A program made the translations under genes and the position numbers. A DNA stretch of 64,000 nt from assembly GCA_030323885.1 (NCBI GenBank), contig CM059186.1, positions 27,513,005 to 27,577,004 on the forward strand. The letters are read 5' to 3'. Shown in pieces: positions 10,691-21,233 of this stretch. Every line of letters starts with the position of its first letter. The first letter of the stretch is position 1. Origin of the DNA: Branchipolynoe longqiensis (Eukaryota; Annelida; Polychaeta; Phyllodocida; Polynoidae). The notes below the pieces were generated by a model. That model saw only the letters and a program-made list of their open reading frames with translations, was not told the origin of the DNA and did no database searches.

Positions 10691-12305
10691 GAGCGGTAGG
10701 CGTGGCTGAGGGAGGAGGGAGGAGGGAGGAGGAAGGAGGAAGGAGAGAGGAGGGAGGAGAGAGGAGGGAGGTGGGAGAAGGAAGGAGAGGTAGGTGGATG
10801 AGGGAGGAGGGATGAGGGAGGAGGGATGAGGGATGAGGGAGGAGGGAGGGGAGAGGAAAGCGGAGAGAGGAGGGAGGACAGAGGAGGGAGAAGGAAGGAG
10901 GCAAAGGGAAGGAGAGGTAGGTGGAGGAGGGAGGTGAGATAAACGGAAGAGGGAGGAGGGAGGAGAGAGGAGGGAGAAGGAAGGAGGGAGGATGGATAGA
11001 GAGGAGAGAGGAGGGAGGAGGGAGGAGAGAGCAGGGAGGAGGAAGAAGGTAGGAGAGGTAGATGGAGGAGGGACGAGGATGAAGGGAGGATGGAGGAGGT
11101 GTAAGGGAGGATGGAGGAAGGAGAATGGAGGATGGAGGGAGAATAGAGAAGAGAGGAGGGAGGAGAGAGGAGGGAGGTGTGTGCAGGGAGAGGGGGAGAG
11201 GGAGGAGGGGAAAGAGGGATGAATAAGGAAGAGGGGGAGAGAGGAGGGAGCAGGGAGCAAGTAAAAGAGTAGTAAGGAGAGAGCAGGGAGTGGAGAGCTG
11301 AGGAGGGAGGAGGGAGGAATGAGGACGGACGTGATGGGAGGGACATAGGAGGGAGAAGGGATCAGGGAGAAGGGAGGAGGGAGAAGATAGGAGAGGAGAA
11401 AGGAAGGCGGAAGGAGAGGGGAGAGGAAAAGAGGGAGGAGCGAATGAGAGGAAAGAGGAAGGAAGAGAGAGGGGAGGGGGAGGAGAAAGAGAGAAAGGGA
11501 CGGTCGCTGTCGAGAGATGGTGACATAGTGAGGGCGAGTTAGGGTGAGGGTAAGGGTAGCGATAAATGGGTGGATTAAATACAATCAGATTGCTGCAGCA
11601 TGCCGCCTGTAGGGGGCGTGTGTGTCTGTGTGTGTCCACGGGGACAGTTATGGGGCACGGGAGATGGAGAGACAGCAGCAGGAAGGAGTGTGGATGGGTT
11701 TGAAGTTAAGGAAACGATGAAAGGCGGAAGGCAGAAGCTGATAAGTGAATACAAGGCGGGATGGAGGTGAGGGGTGGCCGGGGGGGGGGGGGGGGTTAAG
11801 AAGGGGTGGTGTGTCTGGGTGGAATATCGGGGTGGAAAGTCGAAGGGCAGTGAAGTCTGTGATGGAAGGGAGGATGGAGGGATTGGGGAAAGGGGTAGAG
11901 GGAGGGGGGTGGGGCAATGAGAGGGGGAGGAGGGAGGGAGGAGAGGGACGGGAGGAGAGGGAGACGAGGAGAGGAGGAGAGAGAGGGGAGAGAGGTGGGG
12001 AAAGAGGGGGTGTGAGAGGGGGTGAGAGGGAGAGAGATAGGGAGGGAGGGGTGGGAGAGGGGGTGAGAGGGAGCGGGAGAGGGGAGAGGACGGGAGGGGA
12101 GATGGCTGAAGGGGAGAGGGAGGGAGGAGATAGGAGAGAGGGATGGAGGAGAGAGGGGAGGGGAGGGAGGGGGGAAAGAGAGAGGGGGAGAGGTGGAGGG
12201 AAGGAGAGGGAGAGAGGGAGGAGGGGAGAGGGAGAGGGGGAGGGCGCGAGAGAGGAGCGGGAGAGGGATGGTGGAAGGATCGTGGAGAGGGAGGGTGGAG
12301 AGTAG
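10691..12305. repeat. Homopurine tract (GAGGAGGGAGGA-type)
   Basis: About 1.6 kb of nearly pure G/A on the + strand, with 7-10 bp variants such as GAGGGAGGAGG and GGGAGAGAG. A less pure island lies at 11500-11850. The long Ser/Pro/Leu frames on the minus strand (for example 10433-11584 and 11575-12645) translate this tract. Confidence 0.85.
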
Positions 12306-13790
12306 AGGGGAGAGGATGTGTGCAGTGTGAGGGTTTGAGCAATTGTGGCTGGTGGAAGTTAGGGTGGAGTGGTAGGGTGGAGGGTGGTGGGTGGAGGGTG
12401 GTGTGGTGGGTGGGGGTGGAGGGTGGAGGGTGGAGGGTGGCGGGGTGGCGGGTGGTTTGGCAGGTGCAACGAAGCTGAGTCGTTCCCTTTGGATCAAACA
12501 GTGTTGGGTGGCAGGCTGGGGAGGGTGCAATTGAGGGTGGGGGACTGTGGGAAGGGTGCAATGAGGGGTGGTGGGGATGGGGAGGGTGCAATGAGGGTGG
12601 TGGGGAGGATGCAATAGAGGGTAGCGGGCTGGGGGGAGGGTGCAATTAGGGTGGTGGGGAGGGGAGGGTGCAATGAGGGTGGCAGAGTGGGGAGGTGCAA
12701 TGAGGGTGGCCAGGGCTGGGGGAGGGTGCAATGAGGGTGGTGGGTTGGGGAGGGGTGCACTGCGGGTGGCGGGGTGAGGAAGGGAGGGGTGCAATGAGGG
12801 TGGTGGGCTGGGGAGGGTGCAATGAGGGTGGCGGGCTGGGGATGGTGCAATGAGGGTGGCGGGGTGTGGAGGGTGCAATGAGGGTGGCAGGGTGGGGAAG
12901 GTGCAATGAGGGTGGTGGAGATGGGAGGTTGCAATGAGGGTGGATGGGTGTGGAGGGTGCAATGAGGGTGGCGGAGTGGGGAGGGTACAATGAGGGTGGT
13001 GGAGTGGGGAGGGTACAATGAGGTTAGCGGGGTGCGGAGGGTGCATATGAGGGTGGTGGGGCTGCCGGAGGGTGCGGGAGGAGGGTCGTCGGGGCTGGGG
13101 ATTAGTGCAATGAGGGTGGCGGGGTGTGGAGGGGTGCAATGAGGGGGTGGCCAGGGTGGGGGAAGGTGGGGCAATGAGGGTGGTGGAGATGGGAGGTTGC
13201 AATGAGGGTGGATGGGGTGGGGTGGGGAGGGTGCAATGAGGGGTGGATGGGTGGGGGAGGGTTTCAATGAGGGTGGTGGGAGGTTACAATGGAGGGGGGC
13301 GGGGGGGTGGGAGAGGGTGCAATGAATGGTGGCGGGGGTGGGGAGGGGTAACAATGAGTGTGGTGGCATGGGGAGGGTGCAATGAGGGTGGGCAGGCTGG
13401 GCGAGGGTACAATGAGGGTGGTGGGGTGCGAAGGGTGCAATGAGGGTGGCGGGGTGGGGAGGTTGCAATGAGGGTGGTAGGATGGGGAGGGTGAGAGGGT
13501 GAGAGGGTGGGGAGGATGGAGCAAGAAGGGTGGGATGAGTGGAGGGTCTGAGGGACGGAGGCTGCATGCTATGCGGAGACACGATGGAAGGGAGGGGAGA
13601 GGGCGGAAAGGGGATGGGGAGGGTGGGGAATTAAAGGAAGAGGTGCAGTGTACGGGAAGATGGGAAGGTGACGGCGGGGGCGGGGGAGGGAGGAGGGGAG
13701 GGGCGGGGCGAGTGGACAGGGTGGCGGGTGGGGGGGGGCGAGGGGGGGGGGGAGGATGAGGGGGGGGGGGGGGGTGGAAGAAATTGAGCG
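12306..13790. repeat. 28-bp G-rich minisatellite
   Basis: Units of the form GTGCAATGAGGGTGG plus a GCGGGGTGGGGAG spacer recur at about 28-bp steps (GCAATG at 12791, 12819, 12847, 12875). Units become irregular toward 13500, then poly-G-rich sequence follows to 13790. Minus-strand frames rich in Pro/His/Cys are the repeat read in all three phases. Confidence 0.85.
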
Positions 13791-14062
13791 ATTAGGTTGT
13801 AAAGTCAGCTAAGCAATGACCGTGCCTAGTCATCCCACCCTATGCCCCACCGACACCCTCAACACACTACTCAACCAGCCAACACAGCCACGGCTCGCCT
13901 CCAGCCAATCACAGGCCATCTCCATCACCGCCTTAGCGCATGCACACCATGACCGAGGGACCATCCCTTTAAGATTGTTTGCCGCTGCCAGAATGATTCG
14001 CAGTGGGAAGGGTGGGGGAGGGGTTCGTAGGAAGACGGGGTGTAGAAGAAGGGGGCGTTGTG
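13791..14062. other. Short unique island
   Basis: A complex-sequence island between G-rich arrays. No motif in its 84-codon frame (13816-14070) was recognised. Confidence 0.4.
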
Positions 14063-14720
14063 TTGGGTGAGTGTTGTGGGTTGTGGGTTGTGGGTTGTGG
14101 GTTGTGGGTTGTGGGTTGTGGGTTGTGGGTTGTGGGTTGTGGGTTGTGGGTTGTGGGTTGTGGGTTGTGGGTTGTGAGTTGTGAGTTGTGGGTTGTGGGT
14201 TGTGGGTTGTGGGTTGAGGGTTGTGGGTTGTGGGTTGGGGATTGTGGGTTGAGGGTTGTAGGTTGTGGGTTGTGGGTTGTGGGTTGTGGGGTGAGGGTTA
14301 AGGGGTCTGGGTTGAGGGTTGTGGGTTGAGGGTTGTGGGTTGTGGGGTCTGGGTTGAGGGTTGTGGGTTGAGGGTTGTGGGTTGAGGGTTGTGGGGGTGG
14401 GGGAGTGTGGTTGAGTGGTTGAGGGGGTGGTGGGCTGGGTGGGGTTGTGGGGGTGGGGTGAGGGTTGTGGGTTGTGGGTGGTGGGGTGGGGGTTGGAGGG
14501 TTGTGGGTTGGGAGGGTTGTGGGTTGTGGGTTGTGGGGTTGTGGGGGAGGGTGGTGGGTTGTGGGTTGTGGGTTGTGGGTTGTGGAGTGTGGGTTGTGGA
14601 GTGTGGGTTGTGGTTTGTGAGGTTGTGGGTTGTGGGTTGTGGGTTGTGGGATGTGGGGTGGGTTGGTGGATTGGGGTGGTGGGTTGAGGGTTGAGGGGTG
14701 TGGGTGGGGGTTGTGGGTTG
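14063..14720. repeat. TTGTGGG heptamer array
   Basis: TTGTGGG is repeated in tandem with little variation from 14063 to about 14290, then with more variants (TTGAGGG, TTGTGGA) to 14720. G-triplets every seven bases make it a strong G-quadruplex candidate. Period and sequence differ from the common animal telomere repeat TTAGGG. Confidence 0.85.
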
Positions 14721-14975
14721 AGGGTGGTGGGTTGAGGGGTGTGGGGTGGGGGTGGTGGGGTGGGGGGGGTGTGTGGGGGGGCGGGGGGGTGGGGGGGTGG
14801 GGTGGTGGGTGGGGGGTTGGGGGGTGGTGGGGGGGGTGGGAGGGGTGGGTGGGGGGGGGGTGTGGGGGGGGGGGGGGTGGGGGGGGGGGGTGGTGGGGGG
14901 GGGGGGGGGGGGGGGGGGGGGGTGGGGGGGGGGGGGGGGGGGGGGTGGGGAGGGGGGGGGGGGGGGGGGGGGGTG
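14721..14975. repeat. Poly-G tract
   Basis: Runs of up to a few tens of G broken by single T or A. Such tracts are error-prone in sequencing, so exact length is uncertain. Confidence 0.8.
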
Positions 14976-15174
14976 AGGGGCTTGATGGAAGGAGCCTAGG
15001 ATTGCCTCTGATCCCCTGGGATTGATGGAACAGCCGTAAAGGTGCCTGGCCAGCTCATGGTGGAGTAGGGTAATTGAAGGAGCTGATTACCCATGTACAC
15101 AGTATTAGTTGGCGGAAGGGGATTAGTAGTAGCCTTTGTATTCTACTTTACTTTCACTCTCCTGATACCTCAAA

Positions 15175-15788
15175 CCGGTGTGGCAGTAAATCGCAAACCC
15201 CTGGAAATTGCACATCCCGGGGTTTGCGATTTACTAGGAAATCACAACCCCCCCCTGGAAATTGCAAACCCCCCTATGCTTTGTAGTATTCATCACCACA
15301 AGCAGGGAAGCTATAGGCCTATGTTTGATTTTGAACTTCTACCAGATCTGGGGCCATGAAATCCCTGTGAGCCTGTTGCCAGCGAGCACCGCCATTTGAC
15401 AATATCGCCGCCGATGTGGCGGCGGCGATTTGTTTTGTTTGGATTCGACAGTATGAATATCGCGGCCGCTGTAGTGGCGGCGTTAATATCACTTCGATTT
15501 TAGGGTTAATTTGGTCAAATTTCACTTTTTTGAGTATGTAATTTCTGTGTAAAATATGATAGCATTGAATAGATTTGGGCCTAATCGGTACCTAACACCA
15601 CCCTTAAACCTGGTACGGAGTGGTGTATCATTAACATGGGGGGTTTGCGATCTCCAGGGGGGATATGTGATTTCCTAGGAAATCGCAAACCCCCCATGCC
15701 CATATATGGCATGGGGGTTTGCGATTTCCTAGGAAATCACAAGTGAGGGTTTGCGATTTACAGGGTTTGCGATTTCTTGCTACACCGG
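15175..15788. mobile_element. Foldback-type DNA element, palindrome-rich ends
   Basis: Ends are inverted: CCGGTGTGGCAGTAAATCGC at 15175 and, on the minus strand from 15788, CCGGTGTAGCAAGAAATCGC. Both subterminal regions carry repeated palindromes around TTTCCTAGGAAA flanked by GCAAACCCC (15186-15275 and 15640-15770). The centre is about 350 bp with GC-rich small palindromes near 15405-15430 and 15460-15485. No coding region. This suggests a non-autonomous foldback transposon. Confidence 0.65.
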
Positions 15789-16664
15789 ATTCAACCAGAT
15801 GCTATGTTATGCTGACATCTTTTGAACACAAGGTTATCTGCGGCATTCTGATGGGGTTTACTCAAAATATATGAAACGCGATAAAGTAATAGTACCAAAC
15901 TTCATAGTCACAGTAGGGTGTCTTTTTGTATGTGGCTTATTTGTTAGTGTTGTTGATATAAGAACACATGCAATATAAATTTTAATATGACTGTATTGCA
16001 AAGTTGTATGGGTTAATTTCACCACATATTCAGGGAATATATTATGAAGTAGGTGTGACATATACATGATGTATGCATCATATATGTGCTCTATAATCTA
16101 TTATGGGAATATAAACAAGGACACTAACTCACTTCAGTTTGCTCTGATATTATTATATAGCATGTATCTAGGCTCTCCTGATTGCTGCATGTAGTTCCAG
16201 ATCCGGCCACAGCGGATCCACTAGTCCTAGGCTGTGACACTTGTATGGCAGCTGTGCCTGGTTGTTATCGCATCCAGATCCACTCAGCACTAGTATATAT
16301 CAAAGACCCTATAATACTAAGACCGCTCACTTCCTATCTCTCTGATGGTAATGTAAATTTTGCAGTGCCACCTTGTGGTGGGTTTGATCAGCCCAGCTGC
16401 TGGTTGGTGTTTCACATGTAAACCTATACAATTATATTATACATGAGATAGGTAAGTATGAATACACATCAATATGAAATTGCTATGAACAAATACACAT
16501 CATCATCAGCATCATGTTCATCACACATCTTTCATATTCATATATACATTTATACATATAATATAGCACCTGTTTAACCAAGAGAATAGCCAGTGCACCA
16601 AGTGGTGGGTTTGATCATTTTGATTACACAGTACAGGCTGAGTGAGCTGCCTTAGTATTATAGG
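15789..16664. other. AT-rich spacer with degenerate palindromic modules
   Basis: Two segments resemble the 59-60 kb modules: GTGCCACCTTGTGGTGGG near 16367-16384 and CACCAAGTGGTGGG near 16597-16610, each followed by TTTGATCA. Between them are ATA-rich stretches. No gene seen. Confidence 0.4.
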
Positions 16665-16935
16665 GGCTTCTTATATATACATGAGATATGTGATATACAC
16701 ATAGAGATACATGAAATACACTCGGGATATCCATGATATGCACATTTGATAGGCATCATATAGATATACATACATGATATACGCGTTAAGCATACGGGAT
16801 ATATGGGATAGACAAGGGGTATATGTGCTATATCTAAGCATTGGATATATGCAATATGTGCACGAGATTTTCCTGATATATACATGACATATACCTGATA
16901 TAAACACAAAGTGTGCATGATATATACATTGGTAT
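16665..16935. repeat. GATATACATG-like minisatellite, left flank
   Basis: Degenerate 12-18 bp units containing ATATACATG and GATATAC. A similar array is at 22795-22960 beyond the Ngaro element, so the two may be parts of one locus split by insertion, although about 350 bp and 85 bp of other sequence separate them from the element. Confidence 0.6.
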
Positions 16936-17281
16936 ACTGGCCATGCGGGTAATGTAGTACCTATCTGCTAAAATAACTCAGGGAGTTTGACGCCCCTGCT
17001 TTGCAAAGTTATAAACCACTGCCTTGTGGTATAGGTTCTTGATAGAACCAAAGGCTAAGGGAGCAAACCCTGACAGAAAACCATGCTTCCGTGGCAGCAT
17101 TAAGGGCAGTGATGAAGGGAACTCCCAACATCTCCTGGCCAGCTAATACAGGGACAAATAGTTTGAGCCTGTCTTGATGTGTTCTTGCCGGTGTGAGATC
17201 TCTATTTGCTCCCCGAGAGAATGCTGCTAGTAACTTGCAAAAGCCAGCAACACTTCAACACTTTGCAAGCAGCTTTTATGT
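16936..17281. other. Left flank of the Ngaro element
   Basis: Unique sequence without a recognised gene. The last bases before the element read TTTTATGT, followed by the shared AAT core. Confidence 0.5.
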
Positions 17282-17614
17282 AATTCACTACACGAGACAC
17301 AACACGATGATTCTATTTGGAACAGATTTATTATCTGAAACAATAAAGGCTCAAGGAGCAGCAAACGCGATGTGGCGACAGAGGCCTTCTTTCGTGACAT
17401 AGTATAGCAATCAGTACTATCTGGAGATAGTTTAAAGGTTTGTGGTATGCTTCACAAGTTGTAAACATGAGGTCTCAATACAGGAAAGATACAAGTGTTA
17501 AAGTACGACATAGTCTCTTGGAGAGTCAGATCTGGAATAAACATGATATCATTGTCTAGCAGAATAATAAGCAGAGTAATAAGCAGATCCCAACACTTCG
17601 GCAGCGCTCAACCC
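17282..17614 (-). repeat. Ngaro B2 repeat (3' terminal copy)
   Basis: A 333-bp direct copy of 17758-18090 at an offset of exactly 476 bp, with one mismatch noted. It forms the 3' end of the element on the minus strand and begins with AAT on the + strand. Confidence 0.95.
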
Positions 17615-17638
17615 CTCCGGTAAGGGTGGGAGGGTGGG

Positions 17639-17760
17639 AAAATCGATAGGTGTTACTCCAGCGGCAGTCGGGCCAGGAGTGAGCTTATCACCGGTGACTG
17701 ATACGCCGCCCTGGTGTCTCGTGAGTGAATTAGGAATGTTAGCGAGCCAACATTACCAAT
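17639..17760 (-). repeat. Ngaro A2 repeat (internal copy of 5' end)
   Basis: A 122-bp copy of 22589-22710. Its last three bases (AAT, 17758-17760) are also the first three of B1, marking the junction expected in a circularised intermediate. A G-rich 24-bp linker (17615-17638) separates it from B2. Confidence 0.95.
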
Positions 17761-18090
17761 TCACTACACGAGACACAACACGATGATTCTATTTGGAACA
17801 GATTTATTATCTGAAACAATAAAGGCTCAAGGAGCAGCAAACGCGATGTGGCGACAGAGGCCTTCTTTCGTGACATAGTATAGCAATCAGTACTATCTGG
17901 AGATAGTTTAAAGGTTCGTGGTATGCTTCACAAGTTGTAAACATGAGGTCTCAATACAGGAAAGATACAAGTGTTAAAGTACGACATAGTCTCTTGGAGA
18001 GTCAGATCTGGAATAAACATGATATCATTGTCTAGCAGAATAATAAGCAGAGTAATAAGCAGATCCCAACACTTCGGCAGCGCTCAACCC
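17758..18090 (-). repeat. Ngaro B1 repeat
   Basis: Internal copy of the 3' terminal repeat. It overlaps the last seven bases of the recombinase ORF, so the stop codon (18084-18086) lies inside the repeat. Confidence 0.95.
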
Positions 18091-19139
18091 AACAAGGTTC
18101 CGAGCGCTGCCGGAGCTGCACTAACATGTACCGCGGTCAGATAAGTATTGACAGAAGCACTTCTCCATGTGCCTGCCGCCATAATGTTGTCCAGAGTTAA
18201 ACCTACCCCTTGGCAGGCCTGGGCTGCGCCCCTACGAAGGCCGTGTAGTGTAAAAGGTGTTTCTTTACCCAGGGCCATAAAGGAGGCCAGACTTAATGCC
18301 CTTTTTAGTACCGGAAGTGTCAAGGGGAGACCTGAGGGAAGCATGAAGGCGGGCGAGTCAGGATATGAGGAGACTCTTGCGTATTTCTGCCATGCTCTAA
18401 CCGGGCAACAGGAGGAGAGCCCTAGGCTCGGTAGTCTGAAGATGACAGGAGGGGCAGAGGAGGGTCTTGTTTTGGTAGACCTCAGAACCACCACTAACGC
18501 GTCCCCGTTTACGTATATATCTTTAAACCTTATCACGTGCAACAATGCTTCCGGCTCGACTGTGCTTGGCACCAGGTTGGATTGACGGACAAACGTAAAG
18601 TAACCTACTAACAGGGCAGCGACTATCACATCAGGGCTAGGCCGTAGACTTGCAAGGTACTCTATCATAGTTTTAAGCTCAGACGGGGTGATTGGAGTTG
18701 CACGAGTCACCTTATGTGTTGAAGATTTGAATATTCCCGCTTTAAACAGCTTAATTTTGTGCGCCTCGAACGCGAGTGCCGTACCAACACCTCCTGTTAC
18801 CCATAGTTTAACGGAACTAAAATAGTTCATAACGGCCCCGGGCGATTTCAGCCGATCTCTGAGATACATGAGGAAAGAAAGGAGGACATAGACTGACGGA
18901 TTTTGGCAGTCAATTCGATGTTGCTTGCAGAAATTCAGATAAAGTTTAACGTGCGCCGCCTTGTTTTTCCATGTCCTTGGGGCTAATGCTTGTACATAGC
19001 TATCGAGTAGCCTCTGGTGGTGCACTAGCGAGAATCCTGGAAGATAGAGCCAAAACATTACTATCTTCCGAAAATGTCTATTACAGGGTGCATTCCAATA
19101 CATCAAGCGATACCAAAACAGAGACCTCTTTAAGGCCAC
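18084..19139 (-). CDS. Ngaro tyrosine recombinase
   Basis: A 351-residue tyrosine recombinase that would insert the circular DNA copy of the element. Visible catalytic residues are R185 (in FTFVRQSNL), a candidate K223 (STKTRP), H299 and R302 (FTLHGLRRG), W325 (GTWRS) and nucleophile Y333 (NTYL). The R-H-R-Y set is therefore complete. The N-terminal 50-140 region (APRTWKNKAAHVKLYLNFC) resembles the helical core-binding domain of phage-type recombinases. The ORF overlaps the end of the RT frame by 59 nt in a different phase, so the assigned ATG is simply the first in frame and the true start may lie further in or depend on frameshift or splicing. The length is normal for the family. Confidence 0.92.
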   Translation of the reverse strand: MALKRSLFWYRLMYWNAPCNRHFRKIVMFWLYLPGFSLVHHQRLLDSYVQALAPRTWKNKAAHVKLYLNFCKQHRIDCQNPSVYVLLSFLMYLRDRLKSPGAVMNYFSSVKLWVTGGVGTALAFEAHKIKLFKAGIFKSSTHKVTRATPITPSELKTMIEYLASLRPSPDVIVAALLVGYFTFVRQSNLVPSTVEPEALLHVIRFKDIYVNGDALVVVLRSTKTRPSSAPPVIFRLPSLGLSSCCPVRAWQKYARVSSYPDSPAFMLPSGLPLTLPVLKRALSLASFMALGKETPFTLHGLRRGAAQACQGVGLTLDNIMAAGTWRSASVNTYLTAVHVSAAPAALGTLLG

Positions 19140-21171
19140 GCATCTTACACATATTCGCAGCAGAGACTTTATGGCAATTATGATGAGGGGCCCGACTTAA
19201 GGCATCTGCTAATACAAGTTCTTTACCAGGTTTATGAATAACTACAAGCTCGAAATTTTCTTTTGCCGCAATTAACCATAACTGTCTCGCGCAGGCACAT
19301 AAAATCCTATCTTTACCTCGTCCTGATTCCAAGACCTGTTTCGAAGCAAGATTATCGGTATTGACTATGACAGTGAACTCATGGGGTAGAGGCGGAAGGA
19401 GATTAGTGACCGCATGTACTAAGTTTAGCGCCTCAAGCTGAGTAATTGCCAGGTTCTTTGCGCAAAGATCAGGTCCATACGCGACACTGAAATAATGCGT
19501 AGAGGAGAAGGCTCCACCCCCACGCAGCGTGGAGTCACATTCGATAGTCCATTCTTTTCTAGGCGCAGGTGGGAGCAGTTGTAGGCCATTATACGTATTT
19601 GCGAACAGCTGAAACCATTCAAGGTCCCTCAACAAGTCCTTATCAAATGTATGTTGACCCACATACGGGGAAGCCCTTAATGCGGCAAGGACCCTATTTG
19701 TAAACCTTCCTGCCGGCTTAATGCATTTCGAGAGGTGATGTAACTTACCAGCCAGACTTTGCAGTTGCTTGCGTGAACATGTATTCTTATCTTCCCATAA
19801 CAGACATTCTTGTAATACCTCTTTTATCTTTTCTTTTGGCAACGTGACTGACATAGCTACAGAATCAATCCTAAACCCAAGCCAGATCAATGATTGAACA
19901 GGCGGAGTACATTTTTTCAAGGCTAACTGCAAACCTAGGTCAGACGACAATCTATTAAAATAATTAAACGCCTCGCATGCTTTCTCTTTAGATGCCTCAA
20001 TCCCTACGAAATCATCTAAATAACACAACGAAAAATATCCCGCTCGGCGCATTAGCCAGACTATCGCTCTCGTAGTACGAGCACATGCAAGAGCAGATGT
20101 CCTACATCCAAAAGGGGGGGCAATATCAAAATAAATATTGCCATTAAGGGCAACTCCTAGTAATGGCACAGACAACGGGCAGACCCTCAGCTGGCGATAT
20201 GCCCTCGCTAAATCAGCTCCCCACATCCATGCATTTGGGCCAAATATTGTCAGCTTTTCAGTTAACGTCGATACAGAAGGGAGACAAAAATTAAAAGAAC
20301 GGCCTAAATAAAAACCATGAACAATACCTGCATTGACACTTTTACCTCTTGGAAAACTAAGATCTATAATTATTCTCTTATCTGTAGAACCTTTTTTCGG
20401 CCTGGTCATCATCGGGCTAATTTGGCACCATGGTAGAAACGGTAGCGAAGAAAAAGGGCCTAACAAAGCACCATGCTGTAGCTCTAACGCAAGAAACTTC
20501 TCAATGTGGAATGCAGCATTATCGGCTAGAGAATGATTTCTAAATGTCGGGACGGGTATTCGTTTTGACGTATAGTCCAGGGGCCAACCAAATTCAAGAT
20601 GATCTACTAGTAACACATCGGGATAATCTAACAGGACAGCTCGCCATTTAGGAATATTTAGCCCAGACGGAACTGAAATCCTAGCTCCCAAGAAATTAGG
20701 TAACCCCGTGACCCTCACTTTATCGTATATATCACGATAAATACCCTGCCCAAACCAAGCTTGCTCTACCGAATTAGGCCAAAAGTCCAGTAAGCTATCT
20801 CGAAATTCTAACGGTGTTGGCGGAGGAACGAAACCTGTTTTCTCAGAATTAGCCGACAACGCCAGTTCTAACGGATCGTCAAACCAATCGAAAGTCGGCA
20901 TCTCTAAGTCTGTGATTGTGTTACTCACGATATTAGAGTCTAATGACGAACTCTGTGCATGGGAAGAAAAACCATTATTATCAACAATCATGGGCAAATC
21001 AGCAACAATTTCCGATATAGCTTCAAGACTTTGAGCCGCATCAACATTATCTGATATTAACACTGTGTTCTTAGCGGTATCAGCCGCGGCCAGAGTCTCA
21101 TAATTAAGAGTGACAGGTTTATCGGCCGCCGATACAGCCGGACCCAGAATGGGGTCAGGAGTACTAGGCAC
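19081..21171 (-). CDS. Ngaro reverse transcriptase-RNase H
   Basis: A 696-residue polyprotein segment that copies the element RNA into DNA and degrades the template. RT landmarks: TRPKKGSTDKRIIIDLSFPR at about 256-275, motif A GADLARAYRQL with D320, motif B PFGCRTSALACARTTRA at 353-369, and catalytic YLDD at 384-387. RNase H landmarks: IECDSTLRGGG with D546, QLEALN with E580, NTDNLAS with D606, and ADALSRA with D656. The first 200 residues are less conserved. It begins 62 nt after the gag stop in another frame. No stop or frameshift interrupts it, and no methyltransferase domain follows, which favours Ngaro over DIRS1-like elements. Confidence 0.94.
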   Translation of the reverse strand: MPSTPDPILGPAVSAADKPVTLNYETLAAADTAKNTVLISDNVDAAQSLEAISEIVADLPMIVDNNGFSSHAQSSSLDSNIVSNTITDLEMPTFDWFDDPLELALSANSEKTGFVPPPTPLEFRDSLLDFWPNSVEQAWFGQGIYRDIYDKVRVTGLPNFLGARISVPSGLNIPKWRAVLLDYPDVLLVDHLEFGWPLDYTSKRIPVPTFRNHSLADNAAFHIEKFLALELQHGALLGPFSSLPFLPWCQISPMMTRPKKGSTDKRIIIDLSFPRGKSVNAGIVHGFYLGRSFNFCLPSVSTLTEKLTIFGPNAWMWGADLARAYRQLRVCPLSVPLLGVALNGNIYFDIAPPFGCRTSALACARTTRAIVWLMRRAGYFSLCYLDDFVGIEASKEKACEAFNYFNRLSSDLGLQLALKKCTPPVQSLIWLGFRIDSVAMSVTLPKEKIKEVLQECLLWEDKNTCSRKQLQSLAGKLHHLSKCIKPAGRFTNRVLAALRASPYVGQHTFDKDLLRDLEWFQLFANTYNGLQLLPPAPRKEWTIECDSTLRGGGAFSSTHYFSVAYGPDLCAKNLAITQLEALNLVHAVTNLLPPLPHEFTVIVNTDNLASKQVLESGRGKDRILCACARQLWLIAAKENFELVVIHKPGKELVLADALSRAPHHNCHKVSAANMCKMRGLKEVSVLVSLDVLECTL

Positions 21172-21233
21172 CGTGGAGGCAAGGTCAAGGTTTACAGACT
21201 CAATAACATTAGCGTGTAGAGTTAAATTATCAT

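Noticed and set aside
10433..12645. Several minus-strand frames of 240-380 codons rich in Ser, Pro and Leu
   Set aside because: They translate a homopurine/homopyrimidine tract in all phases. No domain, no codon structure, and frames overlap one another on both strands.
11796..13582. Cys/His/Pro-rich frames that resemble tandem zinc fingers
   Set aside because: The Cys/His spacing follows the 28-bp repeat unit and does not fit a zinc-finger pattern.
14063..14300. Telomere or interstitial telomeric repeat
   Set aside because: The unit TTGTGGG differs from TTAGGG and other common telomere units, and complex sequence lies on both sides.
18148..18585. Plus-strand 145-codon frame
   Set aside because: Antisense shadow of the recombinase ORF.
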